DNA from: Spirochaetia bacterium
Lineage (GTDB): Bacteria; Spirochaetota; Spirochaetia; Treponematales; Treponemataceae
DNA length: 37,582 nucleotides
NCBI GenBank assembly: GCA_900769975.1
Contig: CAAGIR010000232.1
Coordinates: 1 to 37,582 of the forward strand
Reading direction: 5' to 3'
Part shown: piece after piece, positions 7,412 through 17,879 of the stretch
How positions within the stretch are numbered: position 1 is the first letter of the stretch
Layout of the letters: each line of letters opens with the position of its first letter
Notes under the pieces: model-generated
Told to the model about the DNA's origin: nothing
Databases searched by the model: none
Seen by the model: only the letters and a program-made list of their open reading frames with translations
Program-made: the position numbers and the translations under genes

Positions 7412-9001
7412 ATGGAAAAAAAATTATCCCTTATTATAAAAGCAAGTCAAGAATATTTTCGTCATTCAGAAGAGGAAATTAAACTAAATGCTCCTATAAT
7501 CAATAATTTCTTTGAGTCGATTTCGAATATTTATATTCCGCTTTTGAATATGCTTGAAAAATTTGAAGCTGAAAATAATTTTTTTTGTTTTGGACTTGTC
7601 CTTCCTCCAGTTTTGTGTTCACTTTTGGCAAATGAAAAAATGCAGGATAATTATCTTGCCTGGCTTGACAATAAAAATCAACTTGGTTTGAAAGAAATCA
7701 AACGAAATAATGATAATGAACAAATTGTAAAAATAATTAATGCAGAGATTGATCGTAACAGGCAGTTAAAAATTCAATTTGCAGAAAAATATCAGAAAAA
7801 ATTGATTCATGTTTTTAAATATTTTATGCAAAAAGGTATGATTGAACTTTTAGGTACATGCGGAACTGAAATCTTTTTGCCTCATTATATTGATATGCCC
7901 GAAATTATTTCTGCACAGATTGAAACGGGGCTTTATTCTTATAAAAAGTATTTTGGTACGGTGCCTGAAGGATTTTGGCTACCTGATTTGGGTTATGTTT
8001 CTGGTATTGAACAGTTAATAAAAGCTTACGGATATTCTTATACAATTGTTGATTCTAGAAGTTTTCTTTTATCTGAAAATATTCCGCAGGGTGGTACTTT
8101 TGAGCCTTGCCGTAACGGAAATTTTGTTATTTTTGCTGATGATTATTATGTGGATAAAGAGTTTTTTGGTGAGAACGGTTATGCTTTAAATAAAGTGTAT
8201 CGAAATCAGAATTATGATATCGGATTTGAACTGGAAATGAAGGAGCTTTCTCCTGTAATAAACGAAGGTTCTTTGCGGTTTTCTACAGGTTTTAAATATT
8301 ATAATAGAAATTTTGATGAAAAAGACGCGTCGTTTTATTCAAGAGAGGATGCTGTAAATCAGGCTGCCGATGATGCTAACAGTTTTATCCAAAAACATAA
8401 TGAAAAATTGCAAAAAGCAGGCGAATTTCTTGCTGACAGACCTTTTGTCGTTGATGTATGTACATTTGATATTGAACATTACTGCAGAAATTGGTATGAA
8501 TTTCCTGTTTTTTTAGAGAATGTAATTCTTAATGCCAAAAACAGCGGTTTACAATTGACTAACTGCACCTGTTTGTGTGAAGACCCTTTTGTTTACGAAA
8601 AAATTGAACCTTATTTTTCGGCACAAAGCGGTAAGGGATACGGTGAAAATTTTCTTTCAAGTAAAAACTGCTGGCTTATGCGGTATTTATACAAAGCATG
8701 CGAAAGAATGATAGATTTGGCTGAACGTTTTCCTAGTGATTCTGGTTTAAAAAATAGACTTTTAAATCTTGGAGCGCAGGAATTAATGCTTGCACTCAGT
8801 TCAAATCTAGCAAAATCCATCGATAATTCTGATTTTATGGAATTTGCAGAAAGACGCTTTACTGAATCTATCATTACGTTTACAAAAGTTTTTGATGCAC
8901 TTGGTTCAAACACCGTCAGTACTGAATGGCTTACAAAGGTGGAAGCTAAAGACTCTGTTTTTCCATGGATGAATTATAAAATTTTTGCCAGAAAACGATA
9001 G
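7412..9001 (+). CDS. GH57-family (DUF1957/branching-enzyme-like) protein with Asp in place of the catalytic Glu
   Basis: The 529-residue protein follows the GH57 1,4-alpha-glucan branching-enzyme layout. These enzymes cut an alpha-1,4 glucan and re-join it as an alpha-1,6 branch. Visible parts are ELLGTCGTEIFLPHY (145-159), GFWLPDLGY (187-195), GFKYYNRNF (293-301) and the acid/base region VDVCTFDIEHYCRNWYEF (347-364, Asp353). Family members normally have W-P-E at the nucleophile site; here it is W189-L190-P191-D192. The TH of the second motif is Thr152-Glu153, and the N-terminal H-x-P-Y motif is not recognisable. Only the acid/base Asp is kept, so catalysis may be lost or changed. It forms an operon with the DUF4912 gene. 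AAGGA lies 8 nt before the ATG. No signal peptide, so probably cytoplasmic. Confidence 0.8.
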   Translation: MEKKLSLIIKASQEYFRHSEEEIKLNAPIINNFFESISNIYIPLLNMLEKFEAENNFFCFGLVLPPVLCSLLANEKMQDNYLAWLDNKNQLGLKEIKRNNDNEQIVKIINAEIDRNRQLKIQFAEKYQKKLIHVFKYFMQKGMIELLGTCGTEIFLPHYIDMPEIISAQIETGLYSYKKYFGTVPEGFWLPDLGYVSGIEQLIKAYGYSYTIVDSRSFLLSENIPQGGTFEPCRNGNFVIFADDYYVDKEFFGENGYALNKVYRNQNYDIGFELEMKELSPVINEGSLRFSTGFKYYNRNFDEKDASFYSREDAVNQAADDANSFIQKHNEKLQKAGEFLADRPFVVDVCTFDIEHYCRNWYEFPVFLENVILNAKNSGLQLTNCTCLCEDPFVYEKIEPYFSAQSGKGYGENFLSSKNCWLMRYLYKACERMIDLAERFPSDSGLKNRLLNLGAQELMLALSSNLAKSIDNSDFMEFAERRFTESIITFTKVFDALGSNTVSTEWLTKVEAKDSVFPWMNYKIFARKR

Positions 9002-9176
9002 TTTCTCATTACAAATAAGAATTATTAAACTTTCCTTATGTTTTGACTGTTATTGTGTTTGTCATAACCAGTTTGTCATAAACGGTGTTTTGTTTTTTAT
9101 CTTCCTGTTATAATGACTGTTGTCTTATGTTAAATTTTTCCGATAAATAATATATAATATTATAATTAATGTTTGC

Positions 9177-12100
9177 ATGAAAAGTAAGGTTTTAATTCTT
9201 TTTTGTTCTGGTTTTCTCTTTTTTTCTTTTTGTGGATATGCACAGAAAAACAGCAAATTATCTTTATCACAAATTGACAGACTAATAAAAAATACGGAAT
9301 ACCAGGAAGCTCTAATCCAAATTAATGATTATTTACAGGAAAATCCCAATGATTTTGATAATGCACAAACAAGAATTAAAAAAATTATGGAATCAAAAGA
9401 AGAATATTCTGATATTACCCAGATTTTTATAGAAATAATTCAAAATAATCCAAAAAACAGTAAAAAACTCTACGAAATGATGCAGCAAGTTGACAAAGCA
9501 AAAAAAAATCCTCCTGAAAAAAACGTAGAATTTATGGATAATGTCAGAAAATCTGTAGAATTCAACTATAACCGTTCGCTTTTTCTTGAAATCCAAAAAG
9601 AATCTGGTGATTTTACTAAGCGAAAACTTTACATTGCGGCGTTGAATAAAATAAAAAGCGGTTTCTGGATTTATCAAAAAGAATTTTATGAAAAATGGGA
9701 AAATGAGCCTCATATTATCAAAAAAATGGATTCATTGACTGAAAGACTTAATGTTCAACTGGAAATTTTGCTGGACAACAATTATCTTTCGCAAATAAAT
9801 GAAAAAACATACGATTTTGCAAAGGTTGTCAATTCCAAAAATATGCAGGAAATTCAAAAAGAATATGAAAATATCAAAAAAATCTTCGTTCAACATGCAC
9901 AAATCAGAAACGATATTTTTGAAATAAAAAATGAAATGGAGCAGCTTTATGAAGAAATTTATGGTTCAAATTTTAATGATGCTTCATATATTCCCTTTAT
10001 GGTGGGATTTATTACTGGTGAAAAAGATATAGAATATTCTGGAATTTTAGGATGTTATGATTTTGCATGGAATAGTTTTGTAAAAAATCTTAATGATTCT
10101 GTTTTTACAGTTATTCAGGATTATTACAATCAATATGTTTTGTATTTAAATGATGAAAATCTTGTTGAAGTTTATAATTGTCTTTCTCAAGTTGAACAGT
10201 ATTTTGACCTCCAAAAAGATATTTTAAACCTTTATGAGCTTTTAAATCAGAGTGAAACGGAAAAAATTGTCAATCCGCTTGATTATTATTTTGTTCTGGG
10301 TGAAACATTAAATACTTTATGTAAAAATACTTTAAAAATCTATGAATTATATGACAGATTAAATAAACAGTTGATAGAGCAAAAAGCTTCTTTGGATGAA
10401 AAACTGAAAAGTAACACCGCTTTTGATAATAATCTTGTTGAAAATCTTCATGATTTAACTGTTAAGGTATCTGAAGTAACTGGGGACAAAGATGATTATA
10501 ATCTTAATAATTTTGAGTGGTTTCTCGAATATAAAAGGCTAAAAAAAGATTTGTGGAACACTTTGTTACGCACTTATGACTATATGGTAGATAAAGTTTT
10601 TACCCAGGCAGAAGAAATGCAGCTTGAATTGTGGACGCAGATAGCATTAATATATGAAAAAAATACACAGTTATTTATAAATCAGTCTGATAGTGTGATA
10701 AAAGCATCTCAAAAATATCTGTCTGGATTTTCTCAAAAAATTCCGCAAAATGATTTGGTTGAACTTTATAAATCGGTGGATAATGCCATAGAATATGCAA
10801 ATAAAAATGACAGTCAGGATGAAAATGATTTTGGAATAATTTATTGCTATGCCGATTTGGCAGAAATGATTATGAACAATGCCAAAAATGATATAGATTC
10901 AAACAAAAAAAGCCTTGAAAAATATATCCTGGAAATAAAAAATAATTACAGTAGAGATAAAAGCTTAGATTCTGCTGATAAAATTTCTGGATTATTTGCT
11001 GATACGCTTGAATACCTTGAAACGCAAAATAAAAAACTTGCTGAAATACAAAAAGTGATAAATGACAATCTTGCTTTGGCACGTAATAAACTTATTCAGT
11101 CAAAAGTTGCAAAAAATGAAGCTGATTTGCGCTTTACAGAAGCAGAAAATGCTTTGAAACGAAATGATTTTGAAGTGGCCCGAAAAAAATTACAGGATTC
11201 ATTAAAAAAATATGACGAATCGCTCAGTTTACAGAATGATGAAAAGCTTCGCTCAGAATGTGATAAAAAACTTTATGATTTGAGTATGCGCATTGCAAAA
11301 GAAGAAAATGAAGTTGTTGTAAAAGAGGTGCGTGAATTAAAAAATCTTGCAAAAGATGCTTATTTTAATGGTCGTTTTGAAGATGCCGAAAAATATTTGA
11401 ATCAGGCAAAAGCAAGATGGGCGGTTACAAATGATACTGCCGATGCAGAAATTACAAATCTTTCTAATTTCGTAAACGCTGCAATTTCTATGAAAACTGG
11501 ACGTGATATTCCGTATACTGCACCCCAGTATCCAGAAATGTCGCAGCTTTTAAATGTTGCCTATAAATATTTTGATGAAGGAAGCCGTAAAATATCAGAA
11601 GGAAAAAATGAAGAAGGCTTTAAAGATCTTGAAATTGCACTGGAAAATATTCATAAATTACAATTAGTTTATCCTCTAAATCAAGAAGCTTCTATATTAA
11701 CACTGAAGATTAACCGTCTGAAAAATCCGAAAAAATTTGCAGATGAGCTTGAACAGAAAATAAACGCTGCAAAACTTATGTGTGAAAATCCCAAAACTAG
11801 GAAAGAAGGGTATGCTAATCTTTTGGATTATTATGAACTGGAGCCGTCGTATAAAGGATTAAAAGATTTAATATATAAAGTTGAAATTGACATTGGAATA
11901 AGGCAAAAAGAAGTTGACAATTCTGGAATAAAAAAGGCAAATCAACTGTTGAGTGAAGCACAAAAAATTTATCAAAATGCCGGTAACGATGAAAAAAAAC
12001 TGAAGCAGGCACTTGATAAAATTGATGAATCATTAAATCTTGTAATGGACAATCCTGCAGCAATAAAGCTTAAAGACGAAATAACGACAAAAATTGGTGG

Positions 12101-12281
12101 TACTGTCATTACTGTTTTGTCTACGGAAGATGAAAGGCTTTATCAACTGGCTATTCAACGATTACAGGCAAATAATGTGATAGGAGCAAATATGATTTTG
12201 CAAAAAATTCTTGAAACTCCAGGAAATGCTTCTTTACAAAAAGTTCAGGATTTAAAAAACAAAATTGAAGTGCGAAGTTAA
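9177..12281 (+). CDS. large exported coiled-coil/TPR-like protein
   Basis: The 1034-residue protein starts with a signal peptide (residues 1 to about 22, a hydrophobic run ending in GYAQ), so it should be periplasmic or envelope-attached. The rest is Lys/Glu/Asn-rich and almost wholly alpha-helical by composition. TPR-like helix pairs are visible around 655-690 (EAENALKRNDFEVARKKL) and 720-750 (AYFNGRFEDAEKYLNQAKAR). No catalytic motif is seen. A TATAAT-like element lies upstream at about 9107. It precedes the membrane SpoIIE phosphatase by 108 bp in the same direction, so it may supply a periplasmic partner for that sensor (inference). A precise function is not recognised. Confidence 0.7.
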   Translation: MKSKVLILFCSGFLFFSFCGYAQKNSKLSLSQIDRLIKNTEYQEALIQINDYLQENPNDFDNAQTRIKKIMESKEEYSDITQIFIEIIQNNPKNSKKLYEMMQQVDKAKKNPPEKNVEFMDNVRKSVEFNYNRSLFLEIQKESGDFTKRKLYIAALNKIKSGFWIYQKEFYEKWENEPHIIKKMDSLTERLNVQLEILLDNNYLSQINEKTYDFAKVVNSKNMQEIQKEYENIKKIFVQHAQIRNDIFEIKNEMEQLYEEIYGSNFNDASYIPFMVGFITGEKDIEYSGILGCYDFAWNSFVKNLNDSVFTVIQDYYNQYVLYLNDENLVEVYNCLSQVEQYFDLQKDILNLYELLNQSETEKIVNPLDYYFVLGETLNTLCKNTLKIYELYDRLNKQLIEQKASLDEKLKSNTAFDNNLVENLHDLTVKVSEVTGDKDDYNLNNFEWFLEYKRLKKDLWNTLLRTYDYMVDKVFTQAEEMQLELWTQIALIYEKNTQLFINQSDSVIKASQKYLSGFSQKIPQNDLVELYKSVDNAIEYANKNDSQDENDFGIIYCYADLAEMIMNNAKNDIDSNKKSLEKYILEIKNNYSRDKSLDSADKISGLFADTLEYLETQNKKLAEIQKVINDNLALARNKLIQSKVAKNEADLRFTEAENALKRNDFEVARKKLQDSLKKYDESLSLQNDEKLRSECDKKLYDLSMRIAKEENEVVVKEVRELKNLAKDAYFNGRFEDAEKYLNQAKARWAVTNDTADAEITNLSNFVNAAISMKTGRDIPYTAPQYPEMSQLLNVAYKYFDEGSRKISEGKNEEGFKDLEIALENIHKLQLVYPLNQEASILTLKINRLKNPKKFADELEQKINAAKLMCENPKTRKEGYANLLDYYELEPSYKGLKDLIYKVEIDIGIRQKEVDNSGIKKANQLLSEAQKIYQNAGNDEKKLKQALDKIDESLNLVMDNPAAIKLKDEITTKIGGTVITVLSTEDERLYQLAIQRLQANNVIGANMILQKILETPGNASLQKVQDLKNKIEVRS

Positions 12282-12389
12282 CGGCAGGATAATAAAACGG
12301 AGAAGAGTTAAAAGGTTTATAAAAAGGCAGAAGTTTTGATTTTTGCTTTTTTTTGTGAAAATGTGATAAAATTGTTTTGTGGAAAAATT

Positions 12390-15300
12390 ATGGATATAAA
12401 AAAACGGCTTAAAAATAAAAATAATCGCTCATTTACTGAAAAAAAAATCATCTTTTCTGTTTTATTTTTTGTTTTAACGGTTGCAAAACTTTTTTCACAA
12501 AATTTTTATTGGGAAAATCCTAAAATATTTGTAAACAATGATTCATATTTTCCTGTCGTAATCAAAAACAGTCAGAAAAACTTTGTTTTTTGGGAAGAAG
12601 TCAATTTACAGAAAAAAGAAATTTATCTTTCCTGCAGAGTTTATAATTCTTTTGATGATTATTCTGATACAAGACGATTTGCAGGTCCGTTCGGATATTC
12701 TGGAAACGATGTTCCTCATATTTATTCTGCGGCAGTTTTGGAAAAAGGAACTGTTTGTGTAAGTGTTGCCTCTCAATCCGGGGATATATTTTTTTATAAT
12801 TCATCTGATAATGGAAAATCATTTAAACAGTTACAAATCAATACAAATGAAATAATGGTTGCACCAAGAATATTTGCTGATTCAAATGATGATTTTAGGG
12901 TGTTTTCGACAGTCGGCAAGGATAATGCTTTTTCAATTTATACTTCAACATCAAAAGACGGTGAAAACTGGACAGAATTTATTCCGTTTTCTCCATCACA
13001 GGAAATTTCAAACAGTTTTATTCCAGTTCTGCAAAAAACAGAACAGGGTGATGTTGTAATTTTTCAGGCACAATACTTTTCTGATGAAACAAATAAAATT
13101 TCTTATCAGTTATTTTTAACAAAAGGTATTCGCAACAACAAAAGCGAATGGACAGAACCTATCCTTATTACAGACGGATTTTCTTTACCTGCAAAATCAA
13201 AAAATCAGTTTTATGATTATCAAAATCAACGTGCAGATATTTTGCAATTTAACGGACAGCTTTATTGTACGTGGGAAAGAACTGACGATGCAAATACATC
13301 AGTCTGGGTAGCATCAATCGGTGAAAATTCCACAGATTCGGAAAGCGTCTATCAAATTACAAATAAAGCAGATGCAAGCAGACCAATCCTTTTTGAATAT
13401 GACAGCAATCTGTACGTTACATGGTTTGATAATAGAAGCGGACGTGAAGCGGTTTTCATGGCTAAAAAAAGCGGAAATTACTGGGAAGAAATTGAAATTA
13501 CGTCAGATAAAAATTCAAATATGTTTGTCTATCCAATGATGATAAACGGATTTTTAAGTTTTGTATGGCAGCAAAATAAAAGGATTATTTTATTAGCCCC
13601 AGACAGCACTGTTTTGCAGCCTAAGCTTAAACCCTTGACATTTACAGAAGGAAAAAAGACAAATAATAACAAACTTCAAGTTCAGATTATTTTTCCGCAG
13701 GATTCATCCGAAATTGCAGGATATTCATATACATTTGACAGAAAGGAGCAGACAGAAATACCGTCTGAAACAATAGAATATTTCCCCAAAGATGATGTTT
13801 TAAAGCTTAATGTTATAGAAAGTGCAGAATACCTGCTGTCTGTGCGGATTGCCGATTATGCGGGAAATTGGTCAGAGCCTGTACATTTGAGTTATCTGGC
13901 AGATTTTCTTCCTCCAGTTATACCAAAAATAAATATCACAAATCTTGATGAATACGGATTTATAAATTCTAATATTTTTAATTTAATATGGGATGCAAGT
14001 GAATCAGAAGATACAGCAGGTTACGTTTATCGTTTAGATTATGCGGGAAGTATTCCAAAATCAATTGCTGTGTCGAAAAATCATCCGATGAAAATCAAAA
14101 AAACTGAAGTTTTGCAGATAAAAGATAATCTTTTCAAAAAATATGAAAAAGAATTGTCCAAAAAAAGGACGATGAATGTTAAAAATGTCACAACAAAACT
14201 AAATACAAATACTTTTTATAATTATAAAAACGGTGTATATGTTTTTTCGCTTGCTGCAATAGATGATTGCGGAAATATGAGTGAAACAACAAGCGAACTG
14301 ATTATTTTAAATAAATATCAGCCTCAAACTTATATAAATTCGGTTGAAACAAAAATAAACGAAACAAACGAAATAATCCTCACAATTAATGGCGGCGGAT
14401 TTACTTATGACGGCAAAATCAGCAAAATCTATATCGATACTGACGGAAATGCACCTTACGATATGGTGCTGACACAAACTGACAATAAATATAAAATTGT
14501 TTCTGATAATAGAATTGAAAAAATCAACCTGGGCTCAGATTTGCAGGAAGGAAAATATAAAATTGGACTTTATCATACTGACAGAGGATTGTATTTTTCA
14601 AAAGATATTTTGCAAATAGAGCAGTCAGGAACTGTAAAAATTGAAAGTGAATACATTTCTCCTCAAAAGTTCAGTACATCTTTTAAGAACTTCAAATATA
14701 ACATCGTCTTAAATCTTGCCATTTCTTTTATTATAATTATACTTGTAACAATTGCTCTTTTCTTTTTGATAACAGTATTTGTTCATAATTATGCAGAAAA
14801 TAAACTTATATCTATGGAAATAAAATCCTTACAAAAAGGAGAAGTAATGCCTCTTATGAAAAATAAAAAACAAAAAAAATTGCCAAGCTTAAAAAACAAA
14901 CTTATCGTTTTTATTTATACACTCGTAGTAATAATTGTTCTTGCAGTTACCTTGCAAAATGGTATAAGGATTATAAATCTTCAGGAACAGACAATGGCAA
15001 ATGCACTTGTGAACAGAGTTAATGTTCTGCTAGAAAGTTTGTGTACAGGCGTAAAAAACTTTTTCCCTGTAAATAATCTTCTGGAATTATCTGCCCTGCC
15101 AAATCAAAAAAATGCTATGGAAGAAGTAAAATATATTACAATAATAGGTCAAAAACAGGAAAATGAAACTTCTGAAAATCTGAATTATGTGTGGGCAACA
15201 AATGATGAAGAAATATTGAAAAAAATTGACACACCGACGTTAATATACGGAGAATCAGAATTAAATTTTCCTGAAATCAATGAAATTACAAAAAGATTTA

Positions 15301-17051
15301 TTAATCTGGATAATGATATTGCAAATGATGTTTCAGAATATTCAGGAAAAATTAAAAAACTCACCAAACAGGCAGAAATGCTTTATCAAAGCACAAAAGA
15401 GGAAGATTTACTTGAAGCAGAACGTCTTTCTCAGACTGTTATGGATTTACGAAATGAAATAGATTTTAAACTTACGCAATATTCAAATACGGCAGCAGGT
15501 TCATATCCTTATTTTGATTTAGATAATATTGACAGAAAAAACAAAAACTTTATTTTTTACAGACCAGTTTTGTACAGGCAGGGTGTAACAGAAAATTATG
15601 TTCATGCAGTAGTCTATCTTGAACTTTCTACGCAAATTCTCATTGATGAAATAAATTACACTTTATACAGAATTATCCGTTTTGGTATTCTGATTGCCTT
15701 AGTGGCAGTTTGTATCGGAGGATTAGGGGCATACTTTTTTGCAAGCATTATTGTTCGTCCTATAAAAAAACTTGAATCCCATGTTGTGATGATAGGACAG
15801 ACTAAAAATAAACTTCATTTAAAAGGAAAAGATGTAGACATCAAGCATAAAGATGAAATCGGCAGGTTGGGGCAGGCGGTAAATAACATGACCCATGAAT
15901 TAATCGCCAACGCAGAAGAAGAAAAACTTACCATGGACGGTAAGGCAGTTCAAAAAGCATTTTTGCCACTTGTCGATGCAGGTGTAAATAATAAAAATAC
16001 AATAGCTGAATATTCAGATAAAAATGTGGAATGTTACGGTTATTATGAAGGTGAATCTGGCGTTTCAGGCGATTATTTTGATTATAAAAAACTGGATGAA
16101 TCGTGGTTCTGTATAATAAAATGCGATGCAGCAGGACATGGAATTCCAGCAGCAATCATTATGACGGTAGTCGCAACAATTTTCCGCCGTTATTTTAATT
16201 CGTGGACATATAAAAAAGACGGCACAAAACTAAATGTACTCGTAGAACAGATAAATGATTTTATAGAAGGACTTGGATTAAAAGGTAAGTTTGCAACGTT
16301 GATTATTTGTCTTTTGAATTTACAGACAGGCGAATTATATATGTGCAACGCCGGCGATAACCTTGTCCATATTTTTGATTCAGAAACACGAAAAATGAAA
16401 ACATTAAAATTATCGTCTACACCAACAGCTGGTATTTTTACGTCAGATTTAATAGCTATGAAAGGCGGATTTACCGTTGAAAAAACAGTATTAAAACAAA
16501 ATGACGTGCTTTTCCTTTATACAGACGGAATTGAAGAATCCACAAGAAAAATCAGAAATCAGGATTATGTTGTACAAAAAAATAATGTCGAAATAAAAAA
16601 GATGAATCCAGTGACGCACAAAGAAGAAACTGAAATAAAACTGGAAGATGCAAAAGAAGAATTTGGATATGAACGAATTGCAAGTATTATTGAAGCCGTT
16701 TATAATAAAAGAAAATATGTTTTGACAAAGCAGGATAACCCAAATAGTGTAGAATCGCTGGAATTCGATTTTACAAAATGTGAAGGAACCGTAAAAGAAG
16801 CAATTCTTGCACTCGCTTCCATCGAAAAAGTTTTCCGATTATATAAAACTTCTCAAACTTCGCAAACAGATTACGTAAAAATTGATAAAAAGATTGACGA
16901 ATTCCTTTTAAAGTATTTTAATATATATAACGAGTATGCAGCAAAAAAATCAGAAAACGTTGAAAATTCCATCAACTATATTGATTATGATATGGTTTTG
17001 GAAGATGAACAAAGTGATGATTTAACATTGCTAGCAATAAAATTAAAATAA
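12390..17051 (+). CDS. membrane sensor with beta-propeller-like ectodomain, HAMP and SpoIIE/PP2C phosphatase
   Basis: This 1553-residue protein should sense an extracytoplasmic signal and dephosphorylate a cytoplasmic target, typically an anti-anti-sigma factor. A signal peptide or anchor lies at about 18-35. BNR/sialidase-type propeller repeats fill about 40-415 (for example DNGKSF, SKDGENWTEF, WFDNRSGREAVF), then Fn3/Ig-like domains at about 430-720 (IADYAGNWSEPV). Membrane segments are near 767-795, 835-857 and 1095-1120. A second periplasmic loop of about 235 residues lies between the last two. HAMP (VRPIKKLESHV) spans about 1117-1170. The SpoIIE domain shows SGDYFDY (1226), CDAAGHG (1244), LYTDGIEE (1376) and a final DDLTLLAIK, with about 150 extra residues before that last motif. 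ATG 12390 has GGA upstream and gives a normal signal peptide. An upstream in-frame ATG at 12336 does not. Confidence 0.88.
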   Translation: MDIKKRLKNKNNRSFTEKKIIFSVLFFVLTVAKLFSQNFYWENPKIFVNNDSYFPVVIKNSQKNFVFWEEVNLQKKEIYLSCRVYNSFDDYSDTRRFAGPFGYSGNDVPHIYSAAVLEKGTVCVSVASQSGDIFFYNSSDNGKSFKQLQINTNEIMVAPRIFADSNDDFRVFSTVGKDNAFSIYTSTSKDGENWTEFIPFSPSQEISNSFIPVLQKTEQGDVVIFQAQYFSDETNKISYQLFLTKGIRNNKSEWTEPILITDGFSLPAKSKNQFYDYQNQRADILQFNGQLYCTWERTDDANTSVWVASIGENSTDSESVYQITNKADASRPILFEYDSNLYVTWFDNRSGREAVFMAKKSGNYWEEIEITSDKNSNMFVYPMMINGFLSFVWQQNKRIILLAPDSTVLQPKLKPLTFTEGKKTNNNKLQVQIIFPQDSSEIAGYSYTFDRKEQTEIPSETIEYFPKDDVLKLNVIESAEYLLSVRIADYAGNWSEPVHLSYLADFLPPVIPKINITNLDEYGFINSNIFNLIWDASESEDTAGYVYRLDYAGSIPKSIAVSKNHPMKIKKTEVLQIKDNLFKKYEKELSKKRTMNVKNVTTKLNTNTFYNYKNGVYVFSLAAIDDCGNMSETTSELIILNKYQPQTYINSVETKINETNEIILTINGGGFTYDGKISKIYIDTDGNAPYDMVLTQTDNKYKIVSDNRIEKINLGSDLQEGKYKIGLYHTDRGLYFSKDILQIEQSGTVKIESEYISPQKFSTSFKNFKYNIVLNLAISFIIIILVTIALFFLITVFVHNYAENKLISMEIKSLQKGEVMPLMKNKKQKKLPSLKNKLIVFIYTLVVIIVLAVTLQNGIRIINLQEQTMANALVNRVNVLLESLCTGVKNFFPVNNLLELSALPNQKNAMEEVKYITIIGQKQENETSENLNYVWATNDEEILKKIDTPTLIYGESELNFPEINEITKRFINLDNDIANDVSEYSGKIKKLTKQAEMLYQSTKEEDLLEAERLSQTVMDLRNEIDFKLTQYSNTAAGSYPYFDLDNIDRKNKNFIFYRPVLYRQGVTENYVHAVVYLELSTQILIDEINYTLYRIIRFGILIALVAVCIGGLGAYFFASIIVRPIKKLESHVVMIGQTKNKLHLKGKDVDIKHKDEIGRLGQAVNNMTHELIANAEEEKLTMDGKAVQKAFLPLVDAGVNNKNTIAEYSDKNVECYGYYEGESGVSGDYFDYKKLDESWFCIIKCDAAGHGIPAAIIMTVVATIFRRYFNSWTYKKDGTKLNVLVEQINDFIEGLGLKGKFATLIICLLNLQTGELYMCNAGDNLVHIFDSETRKMKTLKLSSTPTAGIFTSDLIAMKGGFTVEKTVLKQNDVLFLYTDGIEESTRKIRNQDYVVQKNNVEIKKMNPVTHKEETEIKLEDAKEEFGYERIASIIEAVYNKRKYVLTKQDNPNSVESLEFDFTKCEGTVKEAILALASIEKVFRLYKTSQTSQTDYVKIDKKIDEFLLKYFNIYNEYAAKKSENVENSINYIDYDMVLEDEQSDDLTLLAIKLK

Positions 17052-17102
17052 AAAAGTTGAAATGAAAGTTTATGATTTTTTACAGACTTTCTGGAGGTAG
17101 AG

Positions 17103-17426
17103 ATGGATTCTAAGGAAATCGAATCAAAAGTAAAAGAGATAAGCAAAAAGGTCGCAGAAGTTTCAAAATCTGCTTTTGACAAAGCAAGCGACAAAGTGCA
17201 GGATTTTACAGACAAAAGCATTCTGAAAATTGACATAAAAAAACTTCAGACAAAGCAGGGAGAACTTTATAAAAGTTTAGGCGAAAAAATATCAAAAATG
17301 CTGATTGACGGAACTTTAAAAACGCTTGAAATAGAAAACCAGGAAGAACAGGAAAAGCTGCTTTCTATCCAAAGCGAAATCGTTGAAATTGGAAAACAAA
17401 TCCAACAAAAGCAGTCAGAGTTATAA
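17103..17426 (+). CDS. small coiled-coil protein of unknown function
   Basis: The 107-residue protein is highly charged, lacks Cys, Trp and signal or membrane segments, and is predicted helical throughout. It has a phasin- or apolipoprotein-like heptad pattern (KVKEISKKVAEVSKSAFDKA near the N-terminus, and a Glu/Gln-rich second half). The start is well supported by GGAGGTAG just upstream. It follows the SpoIIE gene by 51 bp and is probably cotranscribed. It may be a partner or scaffold for that system, but nothing in the sequence proves this. Confidence 0.75.
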   Translation: MDSKEIESKVKEISKKVAEVSKSAFDKASDKVQDFTDKSILKIDIKKLQTKQGELYKSLGEKISKMLIDGTLKTLEIENQEEQEKLLSIQSEIVEIGKQIQQKQSEL

Positions 17427-17439
17427 ATGTTTAGGTGGC

Positions 17440-17760
17440 ACACAGTGGCAAGGTGCGACACCCCAGTGCTACGGGTGTCTCCACCGCCTGCAGCATGGTG
17501 TCCCATCACATCCCATTCAGCTACAAAATGCCGCTCCACATAACAGCACTGGCCTCGTTCCGTCATAAAAAACTTCTTCTCCCTGTTCTGGTTCAGCCAT
17601 TATTTTTCCCTTCGAAATCATACCTTCCTCTAAAAAAATAAAATTATTACTAATTATGGCACGCATTTGCTTTGTCAGGCGCCTTCCGCCATTCCCTAAC
17701 GGTCAGTCCTTTGGACTAGCACTACGTGCTATGGCTCCACGCTTGGTGCCGTTTAGTATT
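17440..17760. repeat. GC-rich multi-hairpin intergenic region (second of three)
   Basis: This makes up most of the 453 bp between a plus-strand and a minus-strand gene. The first part (17440-17565) is GC-rich with no supported gene. The second block (17657-17750) is bounded by GGCAC and GTGCC and contains tight hairpins such as AGTCC-TTT-GGACT and AGCAC-TAC-GTGCT. Codon use in the overlapping frames is unlike the neighbours. I read it as dispersed structured repeat DNA. The remaining 120 bp before 17880 are AT-rich with nothing that I can name. Confidence 0.55.
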
Positions 17761-17879
17761 AAACCCAAAAAATTCGCACACCACTTTTAAAATAGAACAA
17801 ACTATCGTTAGTTAGAAAAAAACATAAATCTTAAAAGAAAATCACAACGAATTAAGCAAACCCATTAAGAAAAAAAATT

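Noticed and set aside
12336..12389. upstream start of the SpoIIE sensor
   Set aside because: It adds 18 residues with two Cys before a normal signal peptide and lacks a Shine-Dalgarno site.
17267..17641. reading frames through the GC-rich block after the small coiled-coil gene
   Set aside because: They overlap repeat DNA, have no ribosome binding sites, and their codon use is unlike the neighbours.
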